A stretch of DNA of 64,000 bases from Rahnella aquatilis CIP 78.65 = ATCC 33071 (lineage in GTDB: Bacteria; Pseudomonadota; Gammaproteobacteria; Enterobacterales; Enterobacteriaceae): the NCBI RefSeq assembly GCF_000241955.1, contig NC_016818.1:2852001-2916000 (forward strand). The letters are read 5' to 3'. The first letter of the stretch is position 1. Each line of letters starts with the position of its first letter. Shown here piece by piece: positions 54,865 to 63,921 of the stretch. A program made the position numbers and the translations under genes. The notes beneath the pieces are model-generated. The model was not told where the DNA came from. It was given only the letters and a program-made list of their open reading frames with translations, and ran no database searches.

Positions 54865-55888
54865 CGTTCAGATCTTTAACCGGCTTATTACTCATTTTTT
54901 CAGGGGAGCCCAGTACCTGTCTGAACCAGTCAACAACCCTGTTGATTACCGCTGGCTGGAACCAATGGTTATCGCCATGTTCAGCACCTTCAACAATTAC
55001 GTAATCAGCGCTGTTACCTCCACTCCTGAGTGCTTTATATAGCTTCGCACTTTGTTCAGGGGATACCAGTGAATCCTTACTCCCATGCATAATCAGGAAT
55101 GGAGGTTTGTGTCCGTTAAGATGTCCGATCGGACTTGCTGCAAGCGCTTTCTGGGGCGAGTCCGTTACAGACGCTCCGGCAAAATTTCTGAAAGCGGCGC
55201 CATTGACCAACAAGGCTTCTGTTGCTGCCGGTGAACGATGAACTTGCTGAACAGTTTCCGGAAAGCCTTCGCCGATGTCCCGCAGGTCAGAAATCCCGTA
55301 AAGCGTCGCTACAGCCTGAACATCGGAAGACTGATTGAGAAAGTCACCTTTATCAAACGATTTATCTCCATTTGTAGTTCCCAGCATCTGAGCCAGCCAT
55401 CCACCTGCAGAGTCTCCCAGTACGCCAATGCGTTTCGGGTCGACGCCATATTCTACTGCGTGCTGCCGAAGGTATCTGACAGCCGCTTTCGCATCCACAA
55501 CCGGCGCCGGGAAGACATCAGGGATCGTACGATACTCTGCCGCTGCGACAACAAATCCCGCCTCTGCGAGTGCCATACGCATCTCTATGAACTTATCACG
55601 CTCAGCGGTTGTAAATCCCCCACCGGGAAAATAGATAATTGCCGGTTTCAGATCGTCGTTACGTGGTACTAAAACGGACATATGCAACTGTCGGACTGAA
55701 CGGGTATTTTTTATCTGTTCGTATACCACATCCCCAATGTTATCTATCTGGTCGCGGCGGGTCTTAATCTGAACAATTTCTGCTCCTTCAGTGTATCCGG
55801 GCATTGTGTGCTTTTCGGATGCTATCGATCCGGTAGTTGCTGAAATCATCAAAAAAACTCCAGTCAGGGAAGCGTGCCACAATTTCAT
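54854..55888 (-). CDS. Secreted alpha/beta hydrolase, BD-FAE/esterase-like
   Basis: 344 aa from ATG 55888 with GAGGAT 9 nt upstream. Signal peptide MKLWHASLTGVFLMISATTG (cleavage near SIAS). The fold is that of esterase/lipase and feruloyl-esterase-like enzymes: IIYFPGGGFTTAERDKF (oxyanion loop), nucleophile RIGVLGDSAGGWLAQMLG, acid in LIMHGSKDSLVSP and histidine in VEGAEHGDNHWF. Probably periplasmic and active on esters such as acetylated or feruloylated sugars. The C-terminal tail runs into DNA shared with a degraded gene. Confidence 0.85.
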   Translation of the reverse strand: MKLWHASLTGVFLMISATTGSIASEKHTMPGYTEGAEIVQIKTRRDQIDNIGDVVYEQIKNTRSVRQLHMSVLVPRNDDLKPAIIYFPGGGFTTAERDKFIEMRMALAEAGFVVAAAEYRTIPDVFPAPVVDAKAAVRYLRQHAVEYGVDPKRIGVLGDSAGGWLAQMLGTTNGDKSFDKGDFLNQSSDVQAVATLYGISDLRDIGEGFPETVQQVHRSPAATEALLVNGAAFRNFAGASVTDSPQKALAASPIGHLNGHKPPFLIMHGSKDSLVSPEQSAKLYKALRSGGNSADYVIVEGAEHGDNHWFQPAVINRVVDWFRQVLGSPEKMSNKPVKDLNANL

Positions 55889-56282
55889 AATGTTATCCTC
55901 TAGTGTCACAAAATCTATTCTATTTACTGATCTTTATAACTTTTCTGACTTCTGAAATTTTCATCAAATGGCTGTAACCCTCTCATGTGTGACCCTACGG
56001 AGATGAATTTTGTACCTTAGGTATAAATTGTGGCGATTTGATGGAAATGCCTGAAAAAATCAGACTGCTGGTCATTTCAGCACTCCGATCCCATGTGAAT
56101 GTTTTATAAAGCTCAACAGGCAATTCCCGGGCTTGTTGCGTCGACCCGTTGAACTCATAGCGAAAAGCGAACATCTGATAGGGATAACTCTGCATGCAAT
56201 GCCATGTCTTGCGGATTTTATGTTCTCCCGCTTTTCATCTTCTGATGCTGATGTTGGAAAACGCCTGAATATGTTCCGATTG
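55889..56282. other. Intergenic with a short unassigned minus-strand ORF
   Basis: Between the esterase start and the LysR 3' end. A minus-strand stretch at 55995-56195 reads as possible protein (FAFRYEFNGSTQQARELPVE) but has no start context or family, and may be a remnant. Nothing else seen. Confidence 0.35.
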
Positions 56283-57209
56283 TCATATTTGGCCGTCTAC
56301 GAAAATCTCCCACAACTCTTCTACTGCCCGGGACATCCTTGCTGCGGGTCTGAAAAGTCTGATGTCTATGGGTATCCAAAGCGCACTGTCTTTCTTAGCC
56401 GCAACGGCAATGGAGCCGGCATCCACATCCGGCGCTGCTAGGGTTTCTGGTAGCCATGCGATGCCGTCGCCGGCCCTGACCATAGCCAGTAATGTGGCAG
56501 CAAGATCGGCAGTGAACGCGATATCCATCCCACGTCTGGCACGATTTACCTGTGAAGTGTTGGAAAGGATCCGGCCGAGTCCGGACTCCGCTGAATAGGA
56601 CAGGAAGGGAAACTTTTTACTGCCTGAAGCATGCCAGACCGGCTCGCGGGTTGCCGGATCGCATCTGGAATAAGGCAGTAAAGTTTCCCGTCCGAGCCGG
56701 ACGCTGAGGTATTTGGACTGATCGAGATTGATGTGCATATGAGGATGGTAATAACAAAGTAGAAACTGTGCGTCACCTTTGTCAATCATACGTTCGCAGG
56801 CACTTAACGTGTCAGATAACAGGCGAAAAGAGCCGAAGCGCGCGATTTTTTCGTTATTACGCATCAGCGCGGGAAAAAATGAAAATGACAAAGAGTGTGT
56901 AGCGGAAAAAATAACGTCCGGTTTGGTTTCTCCCGCTGCTTCTATAGATTCACTTCTCAGGGTATAGAGTGCGCGAATAAGTTCAGGGATCTGCGTGACG
57001 AAAACCTCCCCGGCGCGCGTCAGGCTGACGCCCCGACGATTTCTTTCAAAAAGCGGGGTTCCAAGCCACTCTTCCAGCGAAACAATTCTCCTGCTGAATG
57101 CTGGCTGCGTCACATATCGTGAAGCTGCTGCACGGGAGAAATTCAGGGACTGTGCCAGAGCCACACAGTCCTCAAGCCAGGTTAATTCAAGATGATGCCT
57201 GTTTTGCAT
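56283..57209 (-). CDS. LysR-family regulator, likely of the tartrate dehydratase gene
   Basis: 308 aa from ATG 57209; longer versions lack a ribosome site. HTH: LTWLEDCVALAQSLNFSRAA, QPAFSRRIVSLEEWLGTPLF. Full-length effector domain. It is divergent from the tartrate dehydratase-like gene, with a dyad ATGCCA-N9-TGGCAT between them, the classic LysR layout in which the regulator controls the enzyme gene in response to the substrate. Confidence 0.9.
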   Translation of the reverse strand: MQNRHHLELTWLEDCVALAQSLNFSRAAASRYVTQPAFSRRIVSLEEWLGTPLFERNRRGVSLTRAGEVFVTQIPELIRALYTLRSESIEAAGETKPDVIFSATHSLSFSFFPALMRNNEKIARFGSFRLLSDTLSACERMIDKGDAQFLLCYYHPHMHINLDQSKYLSVRLGRETLLPYSRCDPATREPVWHASGSKKFPFLSYSAESGLGRILSNTSQVNRARRGMDIAFTADLAATLLAMVRAGDGIAWLPETLAAPDVDAGSIAVAAKKDSALWIPIDIRLFRPAARMSRAVEELWEIFVDGQI

Positions 57210-57306
57210 TACAGCCTGCCTCTTTGGCATTAGAACGGAATCCATGAACTGCTTAGGATGAAGTCAGACAGGGCAATAAGCTCCCTGAACACTACGTCAA
57301 TGTATT

Positions 57307-57327
57307 ATGCCAATAAATATATGGCAT
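57307..57327. promoter_or_regulatory. LysR-type binding dyad
   Basis: ATGCCA (57307-57312) and TGGCAT (57322-57327) are inverted repeats with a 9-nt AT-rich spacer, in the 182-bp gap between the divergent regulator and dehydratase genes. This fits the T-N11-A LysR box pattern. Confidence 0.65.
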
Positions 57328-57391
57328 GACATAACCCATTGCGTAGGTACGTAAGTTAGATGTTATTTGACTGAGAACTGCCGGAGAGAAC

Positions 57392-58555
57392 ATGCGTATC
57401 CTTGACGTTGTAGAAATTACCAAACCCATTGCTTCCCCTATCCGTAACGCTTACATCGATTTCAGCAAGATGACGGCCAGTCTGGTTGCCGTTGTGACAG
57501 ATGTTGAGGTAGACGGACGCCGCGTAGTGGGATACAGCTTCAACTCTAACGGCCGTTACGGTCAGGGTGGGCTTATCCGTGAACGCTTCCGTAACCGCAT
57601 CCTCGAAGCCGAACCTGAAAACCTGCTGAATGCCAAAGGCGACAACCTGGATCCGCATAAGATCTGGAACGTCATGATGAGCAACGAAAAGCCGGGCGGT
57701 CACGGCGAACGTTCAGTTGCGGTAGGTACGCTGGACATGGCTATCTGGGATGCAACCGCAAAAATTGCTAACAAGCCGTTGTTCCGCCTGCTGGCAGAAA
57801 TGAAGGGGGTTGAGGCTAATCCGCGCGTCTTCGTATACGCAGCTGGCGGTTATTATTATCCGGGTAAAGACCTGAGCGCGCTGCGTCAGGAAATGCGCGG
57901 CTACCTGAACCGCGGCTACAACGTCGTGAAAATGAAAATTGGTGGCGCATCTCTGGAAGAAGACCGCCGTCGTATTGAAGCCGTGCTGGAAGAAATCGGT
58001 AGCGAAGCACGACTCGCCGTTGACGCCAATGGCCGCTTCAATCTGGAAACCGGTATTGCCTACGCGAAAATGCTGCGCGAATACCCGCTGTTCTGGTATG
58101 AAGAGGTCGGTGATCCGCTTGATTACTCCCTGCAAGCCGCGCTGTCAGAGTTCTACCCGGGCTCAATGGCCACGGGTGAAAACCTCTTCTCTCATCAGGA
58201 TGCTCGTAACCTGCTGCGTTATGGCGGTATGCGGCCTGACCGTGACTACCTGCAGTTTGACTGCGCGCTCTCTTATGGTCTGGTTGAGTATCTGCGCACG
58301 CTTGATGTGCTTGAGCAGTTTGGCTGGTCACCGTCACGCTGCATTCCTCACGGCGGTCACCAGATGTCCCTGAACATTGCCGCCGGTCTCGGCCTGGGTG
58401 GCAATGAAAGTTATCCCGATCTGTTCCAGCCTTACGGCGGTTTCCCGGACTCAGTGAAGGTAGAAGGTGGCCATATCATCATGCCGGAACTGCCGGGTAT
58501 TGGTTTTGAGGGTAAATCAGACCTCATCAAAGAAATGCGGGCTCTGGCTGAATAA
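57392..58555 (+). CDS. tarD-like: D-tartrate dehydratase-like enzyme (enolase superfamily)
   Basis: 387 aa, ATG 57392. Mandelate racemase/muconate lactonizing fold. Catalytic and metal residues fit: K-x-K in YNVVKMKIGG near 181, D in AVDANGRFN near 211, E in WYEEVGDP near 238, E in ATGENLF near 263, and H in IPHGGHQMSLNIAAG near 321. The sequence resembles characterised D-tartrate dehydratase, which makes oxaloacetate from D-tartrate. A truncated MFS gene follows, probably once the transporter. Plant surfaces are a natural source of tartrate. Confidence 0.85.
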   Translation: MRILDVVEITKPIASPIRNAYIDFSKMTASLVAVVTDVEVDGRRVVGYSFNSNGRYGQGGLIRERFRNRILEAEPENLLNAKGDNLDPHKIWNVMMSNEKPGGHGERSVAVGTLDMAIWDATAKIANKPLFRLLAEMKGVEANPRVFVYAAGGYYYPGKDLSALRQEMRGYLNRGYNVVKMKIGGASLEEDRRRIEAVLEEIGSEARLAVDANGRFNLETGIAYAKMLREYPLFWYEEVGDPLDYSLQAALSEFYPGSMATGENLFSHQDARNLLRYGGMRPDRDYLQFDCALSYGLVEYLRTLDVLEQFGWSPSRCIPHGGHQMSLNIAAGLGLGGNESYPDLFQPYGGFPDSVKVEGGHIIMPELPGIGFEGKSDLIKEMRALAE

Positions 58556-58590
58556 GTTCCTGCTGGCATATCGTCTTGCTTAATTTAATG

Positions 58591-58617
58591 ACGCCCTTCC
58601 GTTATGTCGAAGGGCGT
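58591..58617 (+). terminator. Hairpin after the dehydratase gene
   Basis: ACGCCCTTC (58591-58599) pairs with GAAGGGCGT (58609-58617). There is no T-run, so it is more likely an RNA-stabilising or REP-like element between the dehydratase and the lost transporter gene. Confidence 0.55.
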
Positions 58618-58657
58618 TGCGGGAAAACCGCAGGTATTTCTTAATGAGGAAGTTATC

Positions 58658-58800
58658 ATGAGTGAGAATGCTCTTAAAGATAATGCACTTACTCCCTGCA
58701 TAGCATGCTGGCTTACGGCTTTACCCTCTGGCTGCCGACGGCACTCAAGGATTACGGAACGCTCAGTGAATTCTTTCTGATATGCCCTGACTTATTAAAT
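58658..58800 (+). pseudogene. Truncated MFS transporter gene
   Basis: Starts MSENALKDNALTP at ATG 58658 after AGGAAG, then breaks; in another frame HSMLAYGFTLWLPTALKDYG follows, which is the type of segment found in MFS anion:cation symporters. Nearly all the rest is missing, deleted up to about 58800. The transporter that should accompany tartrate dehydratase is therefore lost here. Confidence 0.6.
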
Positions 58801-58864
58801 CAATGCATTAACTTTTTACATGTCTTACATTCCAGGGACTGTTGTGTAACCATCACAAACAATG

Positions 58865-59458
58865 TCAGCTCTTCGGTTGTGTTTCACTTGCCCCCCATCC
58901 TTTCTTCAGCATGTCGCTAAGTACAACTCGTGTCCGTTGATCTGCGACCTTAATGCCGCTTGCCCATGCTACAGCCAAGGCTGCGATGAAAATGTCACGC
59001 CCGTTCAAATCCCGACGGGCAAGCCCATCATTTTGAGCTGCCTGAAGAATAGTCTCAGTCTTGTCGATGACATTAAGGCAGGCAGGAGTCAAAGCCGACT
59101 GAGCCTGGCATGCAGCCTGCAAAGGTTCAGGAAGGCCGTGATAAGCAAGCATCCAGTCGCCCAGCGCGTCGATCCACTTCTCCAGTGATCGTCCGCTATC
59201 GCTTTCTTCCGCCTCAATGATCAAACGCTGTTGTTCCAGTACTAAATGATGGTGATCCAGCAGCGAAGCAAGCAATGCATCTTTACTTGGGAAATGACGA
59301 TAAAGGGTCCCGGCCCCCACCCCTGCTTTTTTGGCAATTGCATCCATAGAAACATTGACGCCTTCGCTCACGAATGCCTGGCGGGCTACATCAAGAATGT
59401 GCTTTCGATTACGTTGTGCATCCTTGCGGAGCCCAGTCAGGGAAGATATATCAGTCAT
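58865..59458 (-). CDS. TetR-family regulator
   Basis: 197 aa from ATG 59458. HTH: RNRKHILDVARQAFVSEGVN, DAIAKKAGVGAGTLYRHFPS. The ligand domain is of the SbtR-like short type. It is divergent from an F420-reductase-like gene 181 bp away, and a palindrome CGGAGATATACTCCG lies between. It most likely represses that gene and itself. A longer reading frame upstream exists but would run through the operator, so the shorter start is used. Confidence 0.9.
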   Translation of the reverse strand: MTDISSLTGLRKDAQRNRKHILDVARQAFVSEGVNVSMDAIAKKAGVGAGTLYRHFPSKDALLASLLDHHHLVLEQQRLIIEAEESDSGRSLEKWIDALGDWMLAYHGLPEPLQAACQAQSALTPACLNVIDKTETILQAAQNDGLARRDLNGRDIFIAALAVAWASGIKVADQRTRVVLSDMLKKGWGASETQPKS

Positions 59459-59510
59459 AGCAACTTTTTGACCTTGAAAAATGGAGAGAGCCTCCGTATA
59501 TTCTATTAAA

Positions 59511-59525
59511 CGGAGATATACTCCG
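59511..59525. promoter_or_regulatory. TetR-type operator
   Basis: CGGAGATATACTCCG is a palindrome apart from its centre; a half-site CTCCGTATA lies at 59492-59500. Together they fit a dimer-binding array between the TetR and reductase genes. Confidence 0.7.
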
Positions 59526-59639
59526 GATGATATAGAGTGTGGCTGCGTTGTACAACCGGGCAGCATAGATAACGATATCTGAAGACCAGGCAGATAATGC
59601 TCGACATGCACTTCAGCAACGCAAACTGGAGAAATCATT

Positions 59640-60389
59640 ATGAAGATAGGTATTTTAGGCACTGGTAATATCGGAAAAACACTCGTCCAGAAACTGACCA
59701 AATCAGGCCATGAAATTAAAGTCGCGAATTCTCGCGGGCCCGAGACGATTGATGTTCAGATCCTGACTTCTGGCGCCCGTGCGGTAACATCTCAGGACGC
59801 GATGAAGGACGTAGACGTAATTATTCTCTCAATCCCCTTTGCGAGCCACTCGACGATTAAGCCCCTTATGGCAGAGGTTCCTGAGGAAACTGTAGTGATC
59901 GACACTGCTAATTATTATCCGGTACGGGACGGTATAATTCAGGATATTGAGAACGGCATGGTGGAAAGCCTGTGGGTTGCCGGGCTGTTGGGTAGGCCGA
60001 TTGCCAAGGCATGGAACGCAATAGGAGCACGTGCTTTTGCCGAGTCAGGGATGGCGTCAGGCAATCCAGATCGTATCGCAATTCCCGTCGCAGCAGACCG
60101 AAAGAATGATCGTGATATAGCAATGCGATTGGTAGAAGCAACGGGTTTCGATGCATTCGACGCTGGCACTCTGGCTGATTCATGGCGTCAGCAACCCGGA
60201 GCGCCAGTTTACTGCACAAACCTCACAAAGCATGAGATGGCTACAGCGCTGGATACGGCAGAAAAAGCACGTCTCCCCAAACGCCGTGACCTGGTAACAG
60301 CAGTGGTACTAGAACGTTTCGGCGCAGAGAAGTTGAGTAATTCCGATGCAGATTTCCTCACGACTTTGAACCGCATCATTTACAGATAG
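59640..60389 (+). CDS. NADPH-dependent F420 reductase-like oxidoreductase
   Basis: 249 aa, ATG 59640. N-terminal Rossmann domain MKIGILGTGNIGKTLVQKLT with KVANSRGPETI (phosphate-binding, NADP-type), followed by VDVIILSIPFASHS. This belongs to the F420_oxidored/NADP-dependent family, which in bacteria without F420 reduces other small substrates. Length and layout are ordinary. Under probable control of the divergent TetR gene. A stem-loop follows. Confidence 0.85.
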   Translation: MKIGILGTGNIGKTLVQKLTKSGHEIKVANSRGPETIDVQILTSGARAVTSQDAMKDVDVIILSIPFASHSTIKPLMAEVPEETVVIDTANYYPVRDGIIQDIENGMVESLWVAGLLGRPIAKAWNAIGARAFAESGMASGNPDRIAIPVAADRKNDRDIAMRLVEATGFDAFDAGTLADSWRQQPGAPVYCTNLTKHEMATALDTAEKARLPKRRDLVTAVVLERFGAEKLSNSDADFLTTLNRIIYR

Positions 60390-60412
60390 ATTATGGATTG
60401 ACTCTCCATGAC

Positions 60413-60434
60413 CCGGCTGTTTTGAGACAGCCGG
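60413..60434 (+). terminator. Probable terminator stem-loop
   Basis: CCGGCTGT (60413-60420) pairs with ACAGCCGG (60427-60434) around TTTGAG, 23 bp after the reductase stop. The tail has a few T residues (CGCTTTTCC) further on. Confidence 0.6.
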
Positions 60435-60511
60435 CTTCCATTCGCTTTTCCGGGACATGTATTGAATCTGTACTAGCAGTTGCGCCATATTGAATGGTAA
60501 ATCCATATTGC

Positions 60512-61192
60512 TCATAAACATGCCCTTCTGACCTCTTTTATCCTGGCGAGGATTTGTTCTGTTTGCTGACTTTTCTGGCTGAGATAGTGCGTCATCCAGT
60601 GGATCAGCATCTTTTCATCGACACGGAGATCAAATGCTTCTCCTTTACGGCAACGCCAGTCATCATTTAGCCGCAAATCAAATTCAAGGGCGGTTTCTTC
60701 ATTTTCCGGAAAAGCACCAATGCTGTAGTAAGTATCCTGATAGAACGCACTGACCTGATTAATATGTGTCATCGCGCTACGGTCCGTCTGCAGATAAAAA
60801 CGAATATCACGGTGCTGTGAGAAGTAACGTTCGGCCGACGCGACCAGATCTTCAACCGTAAATAACGAAAAATAGCCACCCAGCCATTGGATACCGTTGA
60901 CCAGCCTGTTATTGAGACGTTCAATAAATCCCTTTACATCACCTTTGCGAACCTGATGAATAACGTGCACCCAGCGGGTAGTGAACTCCATAGCAATGAG
61001 GCTGGTAGATCGCCCCATTTTCACTGCGTGCACGACCCACTGAGTATGAGCCTGCACGTTTAGCTTCTCCTGCCGTTCGGCGACCGTGTCCTGTACAGAA
61101 GACGTGGACTCAAAGAAACCCTCATCGCGACCCTTTTTGTATTTTCCATATAAATGGGCGGCGGCATCGGCGGAGCAGTTGATAATCATCAT
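60512..61192 (-). CDS. DUF6933-like protein
   Basis: 226 aa, ATG 61192 or 61189. Starts MIINCSADAAAHLYGKYKKG and continues with HTQWVVHAVKMGRSTSLIAM and WVHVIHQVRKGDVKGFIERL, a pattern I recall from DUF6933 proteins (N-terminal NCT/NCS...L motif, then W-x-x-x-x-x followed by a hydrophobic strand and a helical region). Function unknown; no signal peptide or membrane segment. It lies 144 bp after a divergent-looking P-loop gene on the same strand, possibly one transcript. Confidence 0.55.
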   Translation of the reverse strand: MMIINCSADAAAHLYGKYKKGRDEGFFESTSSVQDTVAERQEKLNVQAHTQWVVHAVKMGRSTSLIAMEFTTRWVHVIHQVRKGDVKGFIERLNNRLVNGIQWLGGYFSLFTVEDLVASAERYFSQHRDIRFYLQTDRSAMTHINQVSAFYQDTYYSIGAFPENEETALEFDLRLNDDWRCRKGEAFDLRVDEKMLIHWMTHYLSQKSQQTEQILARIKEVRRACL

Positions 61193-61336
61193 GGCGTTGT
61201 ACCCTTAGTCAGTCGCTACGTTGAAACATACCCGAAAGTGACGGTGCGTTAAAGCGCTGACCGACACCTCTTTAGTGTGATAGTTGCCGTATTTACGGGC
61301 GGTATGCGGCGGAAGCTCTGCCCGCAAAACCGATGC

Positions 61337-61954
61337 CTACGGGCATCCGGGCACGCTGTAGATCTCAGAGATCACTTGCATCGTTGCGTCTTCGATCGTT
61401 CCTTCATTACGGCATAAAACCCAGCCGTAATTTGCCATTTCTCGCTCGAACGCCCTGGTACAAGCAACATGATCTTCGAGCTTATGAATCACCGTACTAC
61501 TCAGCCCACGCGGTCGGGCTGCGGCCCTTGCCCATGAAATCTCAGGCGCTGTAACTACTCCGACATGCAGGTCTGGCACTCGCACGCTTCGTTCAAGGTT
61601 AAGCTGTAAAATCTCTGCAAACGGGACCCTCCGGCGAAACGCGGCATCCGACGGATACCAGCGATCCATCAGGATAATGCTGTCCGGTGGCTGTTTAGTC
61701 AGCACGTGCCGGGAAATCCAGGCGCGGCTATCAGCAAAGCGCTCACAAACCTCTAATTCCAAATCCAGGCTGGGATTTCTGGCGAGCCTGTTAACGAGGG
61801 CCATTGTTTCCTTCCTGCAGGGATCGCTTTTTTTCTCGCAAAGTCGGATCACCTTCTTGTTGTCTGCCCTGAGTACTTTCGTGATGGCCTCCAGCAGTGT
61901 GGTTTTGCCGGTGCCCTTAGGCCCATCCAGAGAAACAAACAGCGGACGACTCAT
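61337..61954 (-). CDS. Thymidylate kinase-like P-loop protein
   Basis: 205 aa, ATG 61954. P-loop SLDGPKGTGKTTLLEAITKV at the N-terminus, DR motif LMDRWYPSDAAFRRR near residue 98, LID-like basic region WARAAARPRGLSS near 140. This is the nucleotide kinase fold (dTMP kinase-like) with changed substrate residues, so the true phosphoryl acceptor is uncertain. Accessory copy on a mobile replicon; it could act on another nucleotide, a sugar or an antibiotic-type substrate. Confidence 0.75.
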   Translation of the reverse strand: MSRPLFVSLDGPKGTGKTTLLEAITKVLRADNKKVIRLCEKKSDPCRKETMALVNRLARNPSLDLELEVCERFADSRAWISRHVLTKQPPDSIILMDRWYPSDAAFRRRVPFAEILQLNLERSVRVPDLHVGVVTAPEISWARAAARPRGLSSTVIHKLEDHVACTRAFEREMANYGWVLCRNEGTIEDATMQVISEIYSVPGCP

Positions 61955-62053
61955 TCCTGAAATGACGATTGATATAGGGTTTTTGTAAAGCTCAGATCGG
62001 GCAAAAGCATCTTATTTCCTTCTTGTGAACAGTTAAACTCTTCAGGTTTCTGC

Positions 62054-62452
62054 TCAGCTATCAAAGTTCGGTGAGATAACCTCTTTCACTCGAGAAGTGT
62101 CATACACCTCCTGGGCCCGCTCCATTTCGGCTCCATGCTCCAGCGCCCATCCGTACAATGCAATAAACGGTTCCTGTAGCGTCTGTGCCAAAGCTGTAAG
62201 ACTGTATTCCACACTCACCGGCGAAGTAGGAAGCACCTTGCGATATACCAACCCGTTACGTTCGAGACGCTTAAGCGCATCGGACAATGCTTTGTGAGTA
62301 ATCCCCTCTAATCGGCGGCGGAGTTCATTAAAGCGGGAGGGTTTAGTGCAAAGCACCGTGAGAATTAAAATCGACCATTTGTTCGTGATGTTCTCAAGAA
62401 TAGGACGGGTTTTCCCTACATCTCTTAAGTCACGGCTATCGATTTGTGTCAT
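62054..62452 (-). CDS. HxlR-family regulator
   Basis: 132 aa, GGAG upstream of ATG 62452. Winged helix of HxlR type: ENITNKWSILILTVLCTKPS, RFNELRRRLEGITHKALSDA, LKRLERNGLVYRKVLPTSPV. These regulators respond to aldehydes, quinones or oxidants. It is divergent from an SDR gene 99 bp away, with palindrome TTTACGTAAA between, the usual pairing of regulator and target enzyme. Confidence 0.92.
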   Translation of the reverse strand: MTQIDSRDLRDVGKTRPILENITNKWSILILTVLCTKPSRFNELRRRLEGITHKALSDALKRLERNGLVYRKVLPTSPVSVEYSLTALAQTLQEPFIALYGWALEHGAEMERAQEVYDTSRVKEVISPNFDS

Positions 62453-62476
62453 AGCGATATACTCCAGGATACTTAG

Positions 62477-62486
62477 TTTACGTAAA
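62477..62486. promoter_or_regulatory. Palindrome between HxlR and SDR genes
   Basis: TTTACGTAAA is a perfect 10-bp palindrome, followed by a half-like AGTGCGTAATT. It sits in the divergent gap and is a candidate HxlR operator. Confidence 0.5.
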
Positions 62487-62551
62487 GTGCGTAATTGTTA
62501 TTAAGTATAAAAATTATATCATCTCTTTTCCCTTCGAACAGGAGTAAACAG

Positions 62552-63283
62552 ATGAGAATATTAGACAACAAAGTGGCCCTGATACTGGGCGGAGCAAAAG
62601 GCATTGGTCTCGCAATTAGTCAGAGATTTGCCAGTGAAGGTGCGACAACCTGGTTCACCTCCCGGCGGGATGAAGAGTTAGAAGCCGCCGGACACACTAT
62701 AAAGGGCAACGCCAGGCCGCTACGTGCTGATGTCAGCCAGATAAACGAACTGACACGGATCGTTGATTTGATCAAGACAGAGTCCGGCCAGATAGATGTG
62801 CTGGTCATTAACGCCGGAATGGCAGAATACTCGACGATTGATGACGTCACCCCGGCACATTTTGATTCTATTTTCGGCCTGAATGTGCGCTCACCGCTTT
62901 TTGCTATGCAGGCAGCACTTCCCCTGTTGAAAAAGGGAGCGAGCGTCATTCTGATAGGGTCGGTTGCCGATGTGATTGGCACGGCGGGATATGGCGTATA
63001 CGGTGCCAGTAAAGCGGCACTTCGTTCTTTTGCCCGCACATGGACACGTGAACTCTCCGCCCGCAGCATTCGGATTAATGTGGTCGCCCCTGGCCCTGTC
63101 GATACACAGATGATGCTTGCAGCCTCCGAAGAACTCCGTAATGAGATAATCAGCGCAATACCGTTAGCAAGAATGGGCAAACCTGAAGAAGTTGCAAACG
63201 CTGCACTATTCCTGGCGAGTGATGAAAGCAGTTATATCGCGGGAGCCGAAATCTGTGTGGACGGTGGGCTGACACAGGTTTAG
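62552..63283 (+). CDS. SDR-family oxidoreductase
   Basis: 243 aa from ATG 62552 (CAGGAG upstream; the longer version from 62495 covers the operator). Cofactor motif LILGGAKGIGLAISQRF, INAGMAEYS, catalytic S and YxxxK in VILIGSVADV and GYGVYGASKAALRSF, and the C-terminal AGAEICVDGGLTQV typical of FabG-like enzymes. Likely NAD(P)-dependent reductase of a small ketone or aldehyde, under HxlR control. Confidence 0.92.
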   Translation: MRILDNKVALILGGAKGIGLAISQRFASEGATTWFTSRRDEELEAAGHTIKGNARPLRADVSQINELTRIVDLIKTESGQIDVLVINAGMAEYSTIDDVTPAHFDSIFGLNVRSPLFAMQAALPLLKKGASVILIGSVADVIGTAGYGVYGASKAALRSFARTWTRELSARSIRINVVAPGPVDTQMMLAASEELRNEIISAIPLARMGKPEEVANAALFLASDESSYIAGAEICVDGGLTQV

Positions 63284-63605
63284 TTGTCGCGTTGCCTCCG
63301 GCACTAAACTGCCCACAAAAACCCGATCCCCACGACACCCATAGTTCGGTTATCAACGAAGTATCGATGGCTTTAATAACTACAATTGAGCAAAATTTTT
63401 TTGAGGATGCCAGTTGATGAGAACATCGAACTTTTTTGGCAAAAAAGTCGTGGTTGCGAATTTTGCGATGGCGATTTTCGGTTGGGGCATCGGTTTTTTA
63501 TGGGCCGCCAATATCCATGTATGCCGGCATCTCCTCATCATGTTTAATGCCTCTAACTTGGGCAATAGATCATCCCTAAGAAAATCACGGGTTGCTTCTT
63601 TTGCC
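63284..63605. other. Intergenic left of the RHH operator
   Basis: Open stretches on both strands (for example 63414-63605 on +) have no ribosome site and overlap the operator palindrome; they are not called. No other feature seen. Confidence 0.4.
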
Positions 63606-63632
63606 ATCAATGTATACATTGTATACATTGAT
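63606..63632. promoter_or_regulatory. 27-bp palindromic operator
   Basis: ATCAATGTATAC-ATT-GTATACATTGAT is a perfect 12-bp inverted repeat with a 3-bp centre, holding two overlapping GTATAC boxes, 24 bp before the RHH gene. Ribbon-helix-helix antitoxins typically repress their own operon through such sites. Confidence 0.8.
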
Positions 63633-63655
63633 TACGAGTTGACGTTGAGGAAAAC

Positions 63656-63919
63656 ATGAGCAGAAAAAATAATGTAGTAACCGTAAGATTAACTGATGAG
63701 CAACTGAAGGTTTTCACAGACTGGAAGGAAAATTTAGAGGGCGAATTAGGGATCGATGTGCCTTTGGGGGCAGTTATCCGTCGGGCGTTAGATGGCGCTA
63801 TTCAGATGTATAACCAGCGTATGGATCATGAAGCCCAGGCGGAGATAAATCCGGAGGAACATGCTGCACGAACACAAGGTGCTAACGCCTATATCAGTGA
63901 CTACAAGGAAGGAAAATAA
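63656..63919 (+). CDS. Ribbon-helix-helix protein, antitoxin-like
   Basis: 87 aa, ATG 63656 with GAGGAA upstream. The N-terminus NVVTVRLTDEQLKVFTDWKE is a ribbon-helix-helix beta strand plus first helix, followed by VPLGAVIRRALDGAIQMYNQ. The C-terminal tail is acidic and polar, as in antitoxins. Its stop is 2 bp before the next gene, and the 27-bp palindrome lies upstream. This fits a toxin-antitoxin or autoregulated plasmid operon; the partner is cut off by the window. Confidence 0.75.
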   Translation: MSRKNNVVTVRLTDEQLKVFTDWKENLEGELGIDVPLGAVIRRALDGAIQMYNQRMDHEAQAEINPEEHAARTQGANAYISDYKEGK

Positions 63920-63921
63920 TC

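Noticed and set aside
63414..63605. Gene upstream of the RHH operator
   Set aside because: The frame overlaps the operator palindrome and lacks a ribosome site and family match.
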